The notes beneath the pieces are model-generated. The model ran no database searches. It was given only the letters and a program-made list of their open reading frames with translations, and had not been told where the DNA came from. This document shows, in pieces, positions 1 through 11,310 of a stretch of DNA of 44,903 bases. A program made the translations under genes and the position numbers. Source of the stretch: Temnopleurus reevesii (lineage: Eukaryota; Echinodermata; Echinoidea; Temnopleuroida; Temnopleuridae); contig BQKZ01000391.1 of the NCBI GenBank assembly GCA_036244855.1, positions 43,171 to 88,073 on the forward strand, given 5' to 3'. Position 1 is the first letter of the stretch. The number at the start of each line of letters is the position of its first letter.

Positions 1-62
1 GTGGGAAATCTGTAAACAATAAACAATAAACAACAACAACAACAAAGATATTCACATTTTAA

Positions 63-133
63 CCCATTGACTACTGAATTCTGTAATACCCATAAACTTT
101 GTGTAGGGATTCCCGGTTCCAGTAGTCAAAAGG
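63..133. mobile_element. 71-bp hairpin MITE with TTAA-type flank, copy 1
   Basis: The ends are inverted: CCCATTGACTACTG on the left and CAGTAGTCAAAAGG on the right. The element is flanked by TTAA (59-62) and the degenerate TTGA (134-137). TTAA target sites and CCC/GGG ends are features of piggyBac-type elements. Related copies lie at about 6439, 9038, 10518 and 26775. Confidence 0.6.
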
Positions 134-137
134 TTGA

Positions 138-637
138 CATTTTGTTATTCAAACAAAATCTCAAATTAAGGCAGTTTAGATTATTGAAAAAACAACATAG
201 AATGTAAAATGAGAGACATCATACAAGCACTATCAGGATATCGATGAAAATTAAATAAACCATTAACTGTTGCTTTACTACTGCAGAGTTAGCCTAATTA
301 AATACTGTATTGTTTCTGTTTAGAACTAAACGCTGATCTTGAAGCTTAATGTTTTCATAGCTCAGTTTATGTACACAATCAACTATTTAAGTAGAACCGA
401 GAATCTGGCAGTTGATTTTTTTTCTTCAAACGAAAGCAATGTTCAATAATGTCTTCAAAGAGAGGGAGAAAAGGATAAAGAAATAATAACAATGGGTCAC
501 ACCCCTAAAATCCCGTTTTTTTCTACCCCAAATGTACTGCAAAGACTTGAATGGGAGTCTGTTTATTTTGTCCAATTTCTTTATCATCCGAGTTTAGAGT
601 GCAGGCCGGAGAGATAGCCCCTGATCCATCTTCCATT
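138..637. other. No gene seen
   Basis: AT-rich sequence with many stops in all frames. I see no repeat, exon or structure that I can support. Confidence 0.4.
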
Positions 638-971
638 GTTCTTGCATAATGACCTGCTCAATTCCTTCTGAACTAATTAGTTGCTCGAAAAAAAGGAAGC
701 CCGTCGCACACTGGGCGTTCTGATAGCGATTCTGGAAGAATCTGATTTTGTTTGTGCAGTTTGTCGATTTAAACACACCAAGAACAAAGGGTGTATCTCT
801 GCACATTCTTCATAATGGCCTGCTCAATTCTTTCTGAACTAATTAGTTGCTTGAAAAAAAAGGAAGCCCGTCGCACACTGGGCGTTCTGATAGCGATTAT
901 GGAAGAATCTGATTTTGTTTGTGCAGTTTGTCGATTTAAACACACCAAGAACAAAGGATGCACCTGTGCAC
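638..971. repeat. Two-copy tandem repeat, period about 167 bp
   Basis: Copy 1 (about 645-810) and copy 2 (811-971) match almost base for base, including the stretches cgtcgcacactgggcg and tctgattttgtttgtgc; one poly-A run differs in length by a base. The high identity suggests a recent duplication. Short ORFs on both strands across it are by-products and resemble nothing known. Confidence 0.9.
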
Positions 972-990
972 ATTTACGGAATGACGTAAA

Positions 991-1208
991 GTAATAATAA
1001 TAATACTGATAGCAAGCCAGTTAAGCGCTCAAGCATTCCAAGGAGTAAAATCCTGCCAGGTACCCATTTTCACCTGGGTTGAGTGCAGCACAGTGTGGAG
1101 GAATTTCTTGCTGAAGGAAATTAACGCCATGGGTAGGACTCGAACCGCGGAATTCTGCCTGAAAGGCGAGAGTCAGAACCACTACACCACGACGCTTCCA
1201 CATGTAAT
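991..1208 (-). mobile_element. tRNA-derived SINE, full head and body
   Basis: On the minus strand, the right end has a pol III box A (TGGTGTAGTGG, plus-strand 1179-1189) and box B (GGTTCGAGTCC, 1136-1146) at tRNA-like spacing. A body containing ctgcactcaacccaggtg follows, then an (ATT)n tail at the left end (991-1004). The same body recurs at about 9909-10113, 11679-11821, 19231-19365 and 30071-30312, so this is a dispersed family. This is the only copy here with both promoter boxes intact. Confidence 0.85.
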
Positions 1209-1289
1209 GCAACACTGGGAGCACCTTTTAAGGTGCAAGGCTGCGCCATTAGATCTTAATTAAAAAAAAAGGGATACAAGCAACAAAAG

Positions 1290-2050
1290 TTGCGGCCATG
1301 AAAAATGCAAACAGAACAGTTCTCTATTGTAACTGACGTATGGCTCGTACACGTTTCATTATACGGTAAACATTGGAAGTATTTCAAACGATTCCGGACA
1401 TATGCACGACATTTTCTAGAACGATTTGGTAATTGTGAAACATTATTATTCCAACGAATGTGTAGCGTACATTCGGCGTTCATGATATATGTCCAACGTA
1501 AATTGAGTTGTTCATACGTTATGAAAGCGTTTTGGGGAAAAATACAAAGTTATCTCGACATATTTCGACTTATGAATAACGTTATGAACGTGAGCAGACG
1601 ATTGCGGCACGTCTTTATAACGATCACGGAACGTGTATCCTATATATATCATCATGTGTCGGTATACGTTGGAAAATGTTGTGAATGCTCAAAATTCTTC
1701 GACGTACTCTACGTGCTCATAACGAATCCAAAATGTGTCCATAATGTGTTCTACGTACTCGGCTTATTACGATATTCCACTGCGGTTTCACCACATACGC
1801 CGCGCTTACGCTACTCAGACGCTGCCTAGAACATCGAGATGCGACAGCACCAATTGGTTATGAACTCAGGATACATTCCAAGTACTGTTTGAATACGGTG
1901 ATGAATCGTTTTTGATAAGTTACTAATACGTGATACATATGTTCGATTGATTATACATCCGCTATGCATACACTTAGAATTATCGTATAGCTCAAATAAA
2001 GTTTAGCGCATTGAGACGTTTTGGGCCAAATTTCATACGTCGAGCTCACG
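1290..2050. other. CpG- and TACG-rich block of unknown nature
   Basis: This stretch has an unusual density of acg, cgt and tacg words for such an AT-rich region. It holds the longest ordinary ORF in the window (1305-1829, plus strand, 174 codons). The predicted product is rich in Val, Tyr, His, Arg and Cys and shows no domain, signal peptide or transposase motif I recognise. There is no splice or codon evidence that it is a gene. It may be the interior of a non-autonomous transposon, but I could not find its ends. Confidence 0.35.
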
Positions 2051-2214
2051 TCGGCTAAACGTCTAAATGTTTGTTTTATTTCCGTCATAAAAGATGGAGA
2101 GAGACGGCTGGACAGCCCAATATCAGCTGCACTGCAAACAAGTGCAGGTGGTCTTCCTTGGGGACCAGAATGTGACAGCTCCTAAAAAGCCTACTAAAGG
2201 TAAAGACTTCGAAG

Positions 2215-2392
2215 AACACGATATAAACTATTTCCGAAAAAAATTAACAAGAACGCAGACAATAGATCCGTACACCGTGTATTCAACTGTGCGGAGACAA
2301 CAATGACAAGCTGGTACCGAATTCAATAGCATTACAAAAGAGCATTAGATTTGCGTTCGACTTAACTTTTCAAAAATACTTTATATCGTGTT
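2215..2392. mobile_element. MITE family AACACGATATAAA, copy A
   Basis: An element of 178 bp with inverted ends (left aacacgatataaactattt, right ttttcaaaaatactttatat followed by cgtgtt). The interior contains agatccgtacaccgtgtatt, which recurs in the copies at about 29959 and 43591, with a diverged relative at 3642. The flanks share GAAG, a possible target duplication. Confidence 0.75.
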
Positions 2393-3239
2393 GAAGACTT
2401 CCCGTAGAAGCAAAGACTTTGAAACATCGCGTGGAAGCAAAAGCTTCGAAACATTCTATATTAATTTTTTACTCAGAGCATGCTGTTTTTCTGCAAGAAA
2501 TATTAAAGCTTGAATAACAAATGCCTCAAAACCTATGTTATCTCTCGAAATGTCTCTCTGATAACTTGATAAAATGTCGCGCACGTTGCTTTTCCGAGAT
2601 AACCTCGGATCGCAGACAGGCGCCCGGGGTGTGCCGGGCCTCAAGCATCTTGCGCGAAGTGGAGCGTCGCATCTTAGGATGGGCAAGCGGTGTGAGTTGG
2701 AGGGAAGAGGGTGGAAGTGGGTACATGTGGGATTAAACAACGTCTGGTATTGGCTAATATCTCGAGGTATATGATCCTTCAATTCCCCATCCGTATCTTC
2801 TCCCTGATTCTTGCCTCGCCCGTGCCCACGCTATTTGGGTAAACTGCGATTCCGTTCGTGATTTTCATCCCGGTTCGCTGAGGGGTAATTACTCATGCAA
2901 ATGTCGGTCAAGACCATTGAGAGCAAAAGCAAGAGACGAAACGAGATCGTCCCACTGATGCCAACTTCGGAGCGTAAGAAAGGGGGAGGGGCGAGTTTAA
3001 GATGAACAGCATTGCTGAGCGGTTAGTAAATAATAGCAAACCTAACTTCGAAACACTTTTCACTACCGAATCAAGCTGGTTACTCAGATGGTCGCGATCT
3101 CCACTAATATTTTGAAATCGCATTTTACTGTGGGTACTTAACTACACCAGAGAGAGGATTTAGCACCAAGGGGAAACCAAACGAGGGCTTTGTACATGGG
3201 CAAAAGGTTTTGGAGATGCTCGTGTAAAAAGGGGGATCT
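2393..3239. other. Upstream region with a GC-rich patch, no gene seen
   Basis: No coding exon or repeat is recognised. The part at about 2575-2720 is clearly GC-richer and CpG-richer than its surroundings (ggcgcccggggtgtgccggg), which could fit a promoter-proximal region of the neurotrophin-like gene. Short ORFs here on both strands, up to 108 codons, resemble no family I know. Confidence 0.3.
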
Positions 3240-3430
3240 TTCTCCGAGCCGTATAGGCGGCACAGAATACACTTGTTGCTTCAGGTTCGACTATTTTATC
3301 TACACAGGCGGTCACTGGCAGAGAGGGCAACTCATCATCCTCATTTCGTTAACGTGTTTCGCCGCTTAACGGACTTCTTTAAGAGGGTCTGCTGGTGAAA
3401 AGTCGGCGGATAATTGAGGAAAGTGTTACC
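3240..3430 (+). promoter_or_regulatory. Probable 5'UTR upstream of exon 1
   Basis: The region directly before the proposed start ATG has stops in the coding frame (the nearest is TAA at 3380-3382) and the start context gttaccATGa. It is less AT-rich than most of the window. A possible acceptor (tctacacag at 3300-3308) could mean an additional non-coding exon further left. I see no convincing TATA box or initiator, so the transcription start is unresolved. Confidence 0.3.
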
Positions 3431-3488
3431 ATGATTGGTGTCTTTATATCCAGCAGCCAGCTGGCGTTACTATTCATCATCATATCAG
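3431..3488 (+). CDS. Exon 1 of neurotrophin-like gene: signal peptide
   Basis: This is the proposed first coding exon of a secreted neurotrophin-like precursor. It encodes 19 residues plus one base, starting MIGVF and running into a hydrophobic core (LALLFIII), as in an ER signal peptide. An in-frame TAA at 3380-3382 makes 3431 the first ATG of the frame. The exon ends at a good donor (TCAG|gtgggt, 3489-3494) in phase 1, which is the phase the exon at 31187 requires; the join creates a Gly codon. Together with the two pro-region exons it gives a pre-pro part of roughly 120 residues, close to vertebrate proneurotrophins. The weak point is the 27.7-kb intron behind it: a short hydrophobic ORF with a donor could arise by chance, so this link is an inference from phase and position. 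Confidence 0.58.
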
Positions 3489-3559
3489 GTGGGTTTAAAT
3501 TTTACACTTTTCTCTGTTTTTTCGGTCGATTTTGTTTCCTCCCTATAATGCTTTAAATG

Positions 3560-3641
3560 GCTTTGGTTATATTTTTAAAGCGCCCAGAAACATTGTCTTA
3601 TGCGCTATAGAAATATTATTATTATTACTACTAATACTGCT
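3560..3641. repeat. SINE-like 3' tail with (ATT)n
   Basis: The sequence aagcgcccagaaacattg, then tgcgctatagaaatatt and a run of ATT, looks like the 3' tail of an invertebrate SINE or LINE. The tail motif recurs immediately after the adjacent MITE (3822-3862). Confidence 0.5.
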
Positions 3642-3818
3642 AACACGATATAAAGTATTTTCGAAAAGTTAAGTGGAACACCATTTCAATGGTTCTTTGC
3701 AATGCTATTCAAATCGTAACCGGCTTGTCATTGTTGTGTCCGCACAGTTATATTCACGGCGAACGGATCTATTCTCCTTCGACCTACTTTATTTTTCGAA
3801 AATAGTTTATATCGTGTT
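3642..3818. mobile_element. MITE family AACACGATATAAA, copy B
   Basis: An element of 177 bp with near-perfect inverted ends: left aacacgatataaagtatttt, right ending ttcgaaaatagtttatatcg followed by tgtt. It is inserted between two copies of the same SINE-tail sequence (about 3600-3640 and 3822-3862). Confidence 0.8.
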
Positions 3819-3905
3819 TATCATGCGCTATAGAAATATCATTATCATTAGTACTAATACTGTTACTACTAGTAGTAGAGGTAGTAGTAGTAGTAGTAGT
3901 AGTGA
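3819..3905. repeat. Second SINE tail and (AGT)n microsatellite
   Basis: A second copy of tgcgctatagaaatat with a diverged ATT/ATC run is followed by repeated AGT triplets up to about 3902. Confidence 0.7.
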
Positions 3906-4245
3906 CTTTCGCCCCGTGTGTGTGATTTGTACACTCTTAAAATATGGGATAAAATTTGGCCCAATATTGAGCAACTTACGATCCACACAGCTATTGATTT
4001 ATATATTTCAAATTTATGATTGACTTTTGTATTTCCACCAGAAGTGTGTATATTTGAACCGATAGTTGTGCTAACTTTGTCTGACTTTTGGTCAAAATTT
4101 ATCATTCGTTTATTAGTTGAACATAATTTGACCAACAGTAGGCCTATAGAAGCAAGTCTCTTAATCTATTTGATTATGATTAACTGCCTTATTGATTTAT
4201 ATTTCTATTACTCTGTATGATTATCATAATAATAACCTATTACTC

Positions 4246-4322
4246 GTTTACTCTATTGGTCTAGTGGTTATGACACTCGTCCACCAATCAAGGGGTTATG
4301 GGTTCAAATCTCGTCCGCGTAA
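4246..4322 (+). mobile_element. tRNA-like SINE head, copy in block A
   Basis: Box A TGGTCTAGTGG (4257-4267) and a box B-like GGTTCAAATCT (4301-4311) sit at tRNA spacing. The acceptor stem does not pair convincingly and the sequence continues into a non-tRNA body, so this is a tRNA-derived SINE rather than a working tRNA gene. Confidence 0.65.
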
Positions 4323-6438
4323 TGTCAGTATTTCATACTTCTCTAGGCAGCTTGTGACGCATAGTTTTGTGTAAAAACCTTGGCTGGTTAAAATATTTAT
4401 AATTCATTTGATTATGATCAGCGACCCAAATAATTCATGAGTCGACTTAAATATCAAGCAGTGTCGGTTAGACTATTTTCAAAGAGTGTAGTCTCAAATG
4501 TGAAAGTACTCAATCAGGTTTTTAAAATCGTTTAAATTGTGTGCAAGTAATGCATTAACTTTACTTGCCTTAAAGATAAATTTCAGAGTATACTTCTCAG
4601 ATCTACAATTAGAATTAAGGATCTATGATTTTTTTTTTGCATTTTGCTCTTCTTCTTTGTTTATGTATAGGCAATTTATGACGTAGAATTGCGTTACAAA
4701 TTTGTTTTATATTTTCATTAATGTTTAGTATTGGTTATTTCAAGCCAATTTACCATTGTTCTTAAGCAATTACAGGAATCGATTAATCAATTTTACCAAA
4801 AATAACATACGCACTCAATGAATTCTACGCAAAATGAATACTCGAAATGCTAATTGATTTAAAAAATGGTTGAAATTTAATTAATTAATAAAAGTTAGAG
4901 TTAAAGCAGTGACTTTGATTTTCTAATAAAACAGTCAAACGATGAAAAAAAAAACAAGTACATTTAGGCCATTCCAAGAAAACGTTCTGCCTGTTAGGCC
5001 AAATTCTAGAGAAATTCATTTAAAATATTCAAGAATCAATATGTGTGTAAAAGATATTAACTATTTCATACGTATTTCTAAACAATCTCAAATAATTACC
5101 CACTAGGAGGACAAATCCTTAAAACTGAATCAATCGTCTACCAAGAATAGATAAGACAACTAATAGTTTTATTATTGAAAGTTGTTGCCTACACATCAAT
5201 GACTTTTTAACAAAGTACAATATGATGGAGGCATCGATCACGTGGAATTAACAAAGAAAAAAATATTACTGAAACAAAGGAAACGTCCCTTTTCCATGAA
5301 AGCTATTTATTTTCAGACGTAGCAAGTCTTTCCCTCTCTTTACTTGTCTTTAGAAATTATTGCATTGTTTTATTTGAGCAAGCACGCGGCCTTTAAGGAT
5401 TTTAGCATGATCAGTCGAAGGTGATTGAAGACATTTATATATATTGCAAAGTTTTCCAGGAATATGCTGTAAGGAGGATATTTCAGATTAGTCATAAAAA
5501 TGAGAGATTTAAAAGTCTCAGCTCATCCGTCATCATTACCGTACGGCTATTTGGTGCCATGAGCTAATGATGCTCATTAAAGGGGAACCAACCCCTAGAA
5601 TTATCGTGGTCTCAATGAATCAAGAAAAGTCAGATGAATAAACTTAGGAAATTTTAGCAATTGGACAATACATTTTAAAGTTATGAATTTTCACATTCCT
5701 AATGACATCACGATCCTTGACTCTAATAGGGATCCGTACGGTCGGCAACTTTGGCACGATTTGTGACGTACTATAGAAGAAAATTCTCCATTCACTTTGT
5801 ACATGCACATTTTATAGATGGATTAATACCAAATATGAAAAAAAGGGTTTCATAAAAAAAAATACACAGAATTTCGATACAAAGTCAATTACAGGCATGT
5901 CAATCTGAATTTTCTTTATTCACTAAGAGCACAATAATTCCAAGGATGGTTTCCCCTTAACGATATAGGTCATCCAAAGTGTAATCCGAAGCCACTGCAA
6001 AAATATAAAAAGTTCTGGATTATGCATGTGATGAAGATTGAAATATGAATAACACCACAGCTGAACAAAAGTGAGAGTAAACGTGAATAAAACATAGTAG
6101 GGTGTATTTTTGAACTTTTAAGGGTAAAGACACGTGGTACAAAAACAGCACCCTTAAGGGTGGATATATGCACACTTGGATAAGGTGGAACTCTGCAAAA
6201 AAGAATGGATGCCTTCAAATTCTGTGGTTGAAAAATAGCGTTGGTTGGTTTGGAGAGCGGCCTATAGGGTGAGAATTTCAATTCTAAATGTTACTACTTG
6301 TTTACGGCTACACCCTTTTGGGTGCAAAAATGCAGATTTTTAGAATGTGTAACCAAGCTCATAATCATATGGAAATACAGGTCATGCATAATACGAACGA
6401 TTGACATATCTGCTACTCCACAAAATATACTAGATTAA

Positions 6439-6513
6439 TACCCATTGACTATACTGAATTATGCTATTCCGATGGACTTTGTGCAAGGAATATCGGGTTC
6501 CAGTAGTCATTGT
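6439..6513. mobile_element. Hairpin MITE with TTAA flank, copy 2
   Basis: TTAA at 6435-6438 precedes TACCCATTGACTATACTG, and the right arm is ccagtagtcat. This is a diverged copy of the element at 63-133, repeated within the duplicated blocks. Confidence 0.5.
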
Positions 6514-6844
6514 GCAAAANGTGATTTGTACACTCTTAAAATATGGGATAAAATTTGGCCCAATATTGAGCAACTTACGATCCACACATCTACTGATTTA
6601 TATATTTTAAATTTATGATTGACTTTTGTATTTCCACCAGAAGTGTGTATATTTGAACCGATAGTTGTGCTAACTTTGTCTGACTTTTTGTCAAAATTTA
6701 TCATTCGTTTATTAGTTGAACATAATTTGACCAACAGTAGGCCTATAGAAGCAAGTATCATAATCTATTTGATTATGATTAACTACCTTATTGATTTATA
6801 TTTCTATTACTCTGTATGATTATCATAATAATAACCTATTACTC

Positions 6845-6921
6845 GTTTACTCTATTGGTCTAGTGGTTATGACACTCATCCACCAATCAAGGGGTTATGG
6901 GTTCAAATCTCGTCCGCGTAA
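6845..6921 (+). mobile_element. tRNA-like SINE head, copy in block B
   Basis: The same element as at 4246-4322, carried along by the block duplication, with box A at 6856-6866 and the box B-like motif at 6900-6910. Confidence 0.65.
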
Positions 6922-9037
6922 TATCAGTATTTCATACTTCTCTAGGCAGTCTGTGACACATAGTTTTGTGTGTAAACCTTGGCAGGTTAAAATATTTATA
7001 ATTCATTTGATTATGATCAGCGACCCAAATAATTCATGAGTCGACTTAAATATCAAGCAGTGTCGGTTAGACTATTTTCAAAGAGTGTAGTCTCAAATGT
7101 GAAAGTACTCAATCAGGTTTTTAAAATCGTTTAAATTGTGTGCAAGTAATGCATTAACTTTACTTGCCTTAAAGATAAATTTCAGAGTATACTTCTCAGA
7201 TCTACAATTAGAATTAAGGATCTATGATTTTTTTTTTGCATTTTGCTCTTCTTCTTTGTTTATGTATAGGCAATTTATGACGTAGAATTGCGTTACAAAT
7301 TTGTTTTATATTTTCATTAATGTTTAGTATTGGTTATTTCAAGCCAATTTACCATTGTTCTTAAGCAATTACAGGAATCGATTAATCAATTTTACCAAAA
7401 ATAACATACGCACTCAATGAATTCTACGCAAAATGAATACTCGAAATGCTAATTGATGTGAGAAAAAGGTTGAAATTGAATTAATTGAAAAAAGCTAAAG
7501 TTAAAGCAGTGACTTTGATTTTCTAATAAAACAGTCAAACGATGAAAAAAAAAACAAGTACATTTAGGCCATTCCAAGAAAACGTTCTTCCTGTTAGGCC
7601 AAAATCTTGAGAAATATTCATTTAAAATATTTAAGAATCAATATGTGTGTAAGAGATATTGTCTATTTCCTACGTATTTCTAAATAATCTCAAAAAATTA
7701 CCCACTAGGAGGGGGAATCCTTAAAACGAAATCGTCTTCCAAGAATATAAAAGACAACTAATATTCCTTTTATAGAAAATTGTTGCGTACACATCAATGA
7801 CTTTTTAACAAAGTACAATGTGATGGAAGGCATCGATCATGTGGAATTAACAAAGAAAAAAATATTACTGAAACAAAGGAAACGTCCCTTTTCCATGAAA
7901 GCTATTTATTTTCAGACGTAGCAAGTCTTTCCCTCTCTTTACTTGTCTTTAGAAATTATTGCATTGTTTTATTTGAGCAAGCACGCGGCCTTTAAGGATT
8001 TTAGCATGATCAGTCGAAGGTGATTGAAGACATTTATATATATTGCAAAGTTTTCCAGGAATATGCTGTAAGGAGGATATTTCAGATTAGTCATAAAAAT
8101 GAGAGATTTAAAAGTCTCAGCTCATCCGTCATCATTACCGTACGGCTTTTTGGTGCCATGAGCTAATGATGCTCATTAAAGGGGAACCAACCCCTGGAAT
8201 CTTCGTGGTCTCAACGAATCAAGAAAAGTCAGATGAATAAACTTAGGAAATTTTAGCAATCGGACAATAGATTTTAAAGTTGTGAATTTTCACATTCCTA
8301 ATGACATCACGATCCTTGACTCTAATAGGGATCCGTACGGTCGGCAACTTTGGCACGATTTGTGACGTACTATAGAAGAAAATTCTCCATTCACTTTGTA
8401 CATGCACATTTTATAGATGGATTAATACCAAATATGAAAAAAAGGGTTTCATAAAAAAAAATACACAGAATTTCGATACAAAGTCAATTACAGGCATGTC
8501 AATCTGAATTTTCTTTATTCACTAAGAGCACAATAATTCCAAGGATGGTTTCCCCTTAACGATATAGGTCATCCAAAGTGTAATCCGAAGCCACTGCAAA
8601 AATATAAAAAGTTCTGGATTATGCATGTGATGAAGATTGAAATATGAATAACGCCACAGCTGAACAAAAGTGAGAGTAAACGTGAATAAAACATAGTAGG
8701 GTGTATTTTTGAACTTTTAAGGGTAAAGACACGTGGTACAAAAACAGCACCCTTAAGGGTGGATATATGCACACTTGGATAAGGTGGAACTCTGCAAAAA
8801 AGAATGGATGCCTTCAAATTCTGTGGTTGAAAAATAGCGTTGGTTGGTTTGGAGAGCGGCCTATAGGGTGAGAATTTCAATTCTAAATGTTACTACTTGT
8901 TTACGGCTACACCCTTTTGGGTGCAAAAGTGCAGATTTTTAGAATGTGTAACCAAGCTCATAATCATATGGAAATACAGGTCATGCATAATACGAACGAT
9001 TGGCATCTCTGATACTCCACAAAATATACTAGATTAA

Positions 9038-9112
9038 TACCCATTGACTATACTGAATTATGCTATTCCGATGGACTTTGTGCAAGGAATATCGGGTTCC
9101 AGTAGTCATTGT
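9038..9112. mobile_element. Hairpin MITE with TTAA flank, copy 3
   Basis: The copy of the 6439 element in block B, with the same left TTAA (9034-9037) and right arm ccagtagtcat. Confidence 0.5.
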
Positions 9113-9118
9113 GCAAAC

Positions 9119-9908
9119 AAAAATCTTATTCCGTGTTGGAAACCCTATTAAAGGTTATTTAAATTACTCAACGCATTTAAATTGTTCTGCATGAAATGTT
9201 AGAAGGCACATAGAGTTCAAAGACATTTCGTAAACCATTACTTTGCAGCTGTACAGTTTAACAAAAATTAAATGACCTGTCTGTCCTATCCAACATGATC
9301 AACGTGGGTACAACCCAACAAAATATTTCTAAATAACCTACTCATACACCATTAGGATATCTATGGGAATTGAAAGTTTTATGTCACATACTCATTATCA
9401 TACATTGTGCCAATTGAAGAATTTTACCCCATTTTTAAAGCATGAATTGTTGGTTTTTATTCCGGAAATTTCCCAATCTACGTTTATAATCCATCAACTA
9501 TTCATATAACATCCATCGTGCTGTTATCTTATTCTTCTTTTTTTTTTTGGCAAACAAAAACCATCTTATGTCTTTAATCTTGATCCATCTTTTATGAAGC
9601 CTTTGATAATTCCAAATATGAAATAGAGCCCCGCGCATATCCGCTCTTTGTAAAGGCGTATACGCAAGATTATCTTCGATTTTGCGAACTGAGCAAACTT
9701 AGTTTCATACTTCCTTCTATTTTTCATTTATTTATTTGTTATGTTAGGAAGAGTTTTGATCCACGGTAGGCGCTCTTGTTAGCCTTCAATGAAGACCCTT
9801 GATCAAGGCATTTAATCCAAAAGCACCTGCTAGCAAAAATTCAATCAATCAATTCAATTTTCAAATCACAAACGGCATAATCATGCATTATCTAACCACA
9901 ACACTTAA
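9119..9908. repeat. Block flank, first copy, no gene seen
   Basis: This sequence recurs in more diverged form after 10598 (for example atttataacccatcaactattc, and ccttcaatgaagaccc at 9783 against ccttcaatcaagacct at 11553). I see no coding sequence in it. Confidence 0.6.
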
Positions 9909-10113
9909 TAATAATAATAAGAATAATACACAACATTTATATAGCGCTTAATACAAAGTGTTTCTAAGCGCTCTGTGCATTATTACCCGACTATAGCATA
10001 GCTACCATTCGGCGCTCACTGCATTCAAGGAATTTCTTCCTACCGGTACCCATTCACCTCACCTGGGTTGAGTGCAGCACAATGTGGATAAATTTCTTGC
10101 TGAAGGAAATTGA
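9909..10113 (-). mobile_element. SINE tail and body, cut off at an N
   Basis: An ATA/ATT tail, tttatatagcgcttaat and the body ctgggttgagtgcagcac match the SINE at 991-1208 in the same orientation. The tRNA-like head is missing because the sequence is interrupted by N at 10114. Confidence 0.75.
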
Positions 10114-10517
10114 CNATTGAAATATGAATAACACCACAGCTGAACAAAAGTGAGAGTAAACGTGAATAAAATATAGTAGGGTATAATTTTGAAATTTTAA
10201 GGGTAAAGACATGTGGTACAAAAACAGCACCCTTATGGGTGGATATATGCACACTTGGATAAGGTGGAACTCTGCAAAAAAGAATGGATGCCTTCACATT
10301 CTATGGTTGAAAAATATCGTTGGTTGGTTTAGAGAGCGGCCTATAGGGTGAGAATTTCAATTCTAAATGTTACTACTTGTTTACGGCTACACCCTTTTGG
10401 GTGCAAAATTGCAGATTTTTAGAATGTGTAACCAAGCTCATAATCATATGGAAATACAGGTCATGCATAATACGAACGATTGACATATCTGCTACTCCAC
10501 AAAATATACTAGATTAA

Positions 10518-10594
10518 TACCCATTGACTATACTGAATTATGCTATTCCGATGGACTTTGTGCAAGGAATATCGGGTTCCAGTAGTCATTGTGC
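10518..10594. mobile_element. Hairpin MITE with TTAA flank, copy 4
   Basis: The copy of the 6439 element in the third partial block, with TTAA at 10514-10517. Confidence 0.5.
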
Positions 10595-11197
10595 AAAAAG
10601 AAAATCTTATTCCGTATTTGAAACCCAATTAAACAGTGTTAAATTTTATTTGAATACTCGACGCATTTAAATTGTCCTGTATGAAAGGTTCTTAAATGAT
10701 ATCTAAGAGGCAGATAGAGTTCAAGGACATTTTGTCACCAGTGGCTGTGCAGTTTAACAAAATCAAGTGAGCTGGCCGTCCTATCTTATCATATTCAGTT
10801 GGATAAAAATCAATGAAAAAAAAAAAATGTCGTCTAACATAAAACTACTTATGAAAATTGAATTGAATATGCAACATACTCATTGTCCCAGTACATTGTG
10901 GTGATGAAGGCCGTTATTACCTTTTCACTTGTTCGCGTATTTGAAGAATCAAGCTTCGGTTATGAAGCCTTACATTTTCCCATTTATTTTTATAACCCAT
11001 CAACTATTCAAATGATCTTGTATTTTTTTAAAGTAAGGTTAATGGTATACAATGGCTCTTATCTAGATCCATCATTAAAGAAAAAGCCATTAACAATTCC
11101 AAATATGAAATATAACCCGGCACAAATCCTTTTTTTTCATATAAAAGTGTATACGTGAGATTATCTTGGATTTTGTGACGTTGTGCCCTAGTCACGC

Positions 11198-11304
11198 AGA
11201 GACCCAGACTGAACACGATTCAACACGACTCTAAATTTGTTTGAAGGCAGTTAACTATGAACTTAACAAAGAGTCGTATTGAATCGTATTGGTTCCGGGC
11301 CTCT
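11198..11304. mobile_element. 107-bp inverted-repeat element
   Basis: The left arm reads agagaccc...cacgattcaacacgactct and the right arm agagtcgtattgaatcgtat...gggcctct, an imperfect inverted repeat of nearly 40 bp. It is absent from the corresponding place in the first flank copy (near 9690), so it behaves like an insertion. Confidence 0.65.
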
Positions 11305-11310
11305 ATCTTA

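Larger units (their letters stand above)
3922..6519. repeat. Duplicated 2.6-kb block, copy A
   Basis: This block matches 6521-9118 at a constant offset of 2599 bases over long stretches with few mismatches, apart from more divergent patches near 4855-4915 and 5030-5230. It ends at a single N (6520), after which the sequence restarts at the block's first base. It contains a tRNA-like SINE head and a 103-codon minus-strand ORF (5970-6281) that is simply conserved with the DNA. I see no host gene in it. Confidence 0.9.
6521..9118. repeat. Duplicated 2.6-kb block, copy B
   Basis: The second copy of 3922-6519. Unlike copy A it continues without a break into the sequence at 9119-10113. The part 8636-9118 occurs a third time at 10115-10597. 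Confidence 0.9.

Noticed and set aside
638..971. CRISPR-like or regularly spaced repeat
   Set aside because: There are only two long units in direct tandem with no spacers, and the genome is eukaryotic.
4246..4322. A functional tRNA gene
   Set aside because: Both pol III boxes are recognisable, but box B is degenerate, the stems pair poorly, and the same sequence continues into a SINE-like body.
5970..6281. A conserved 103-residue protein, identical at 8569-8880
   Set aside because: The identity comes from the block duplication; flanking non-coding sequence is just as conserved, and the third copy (10040-10297) is broken.
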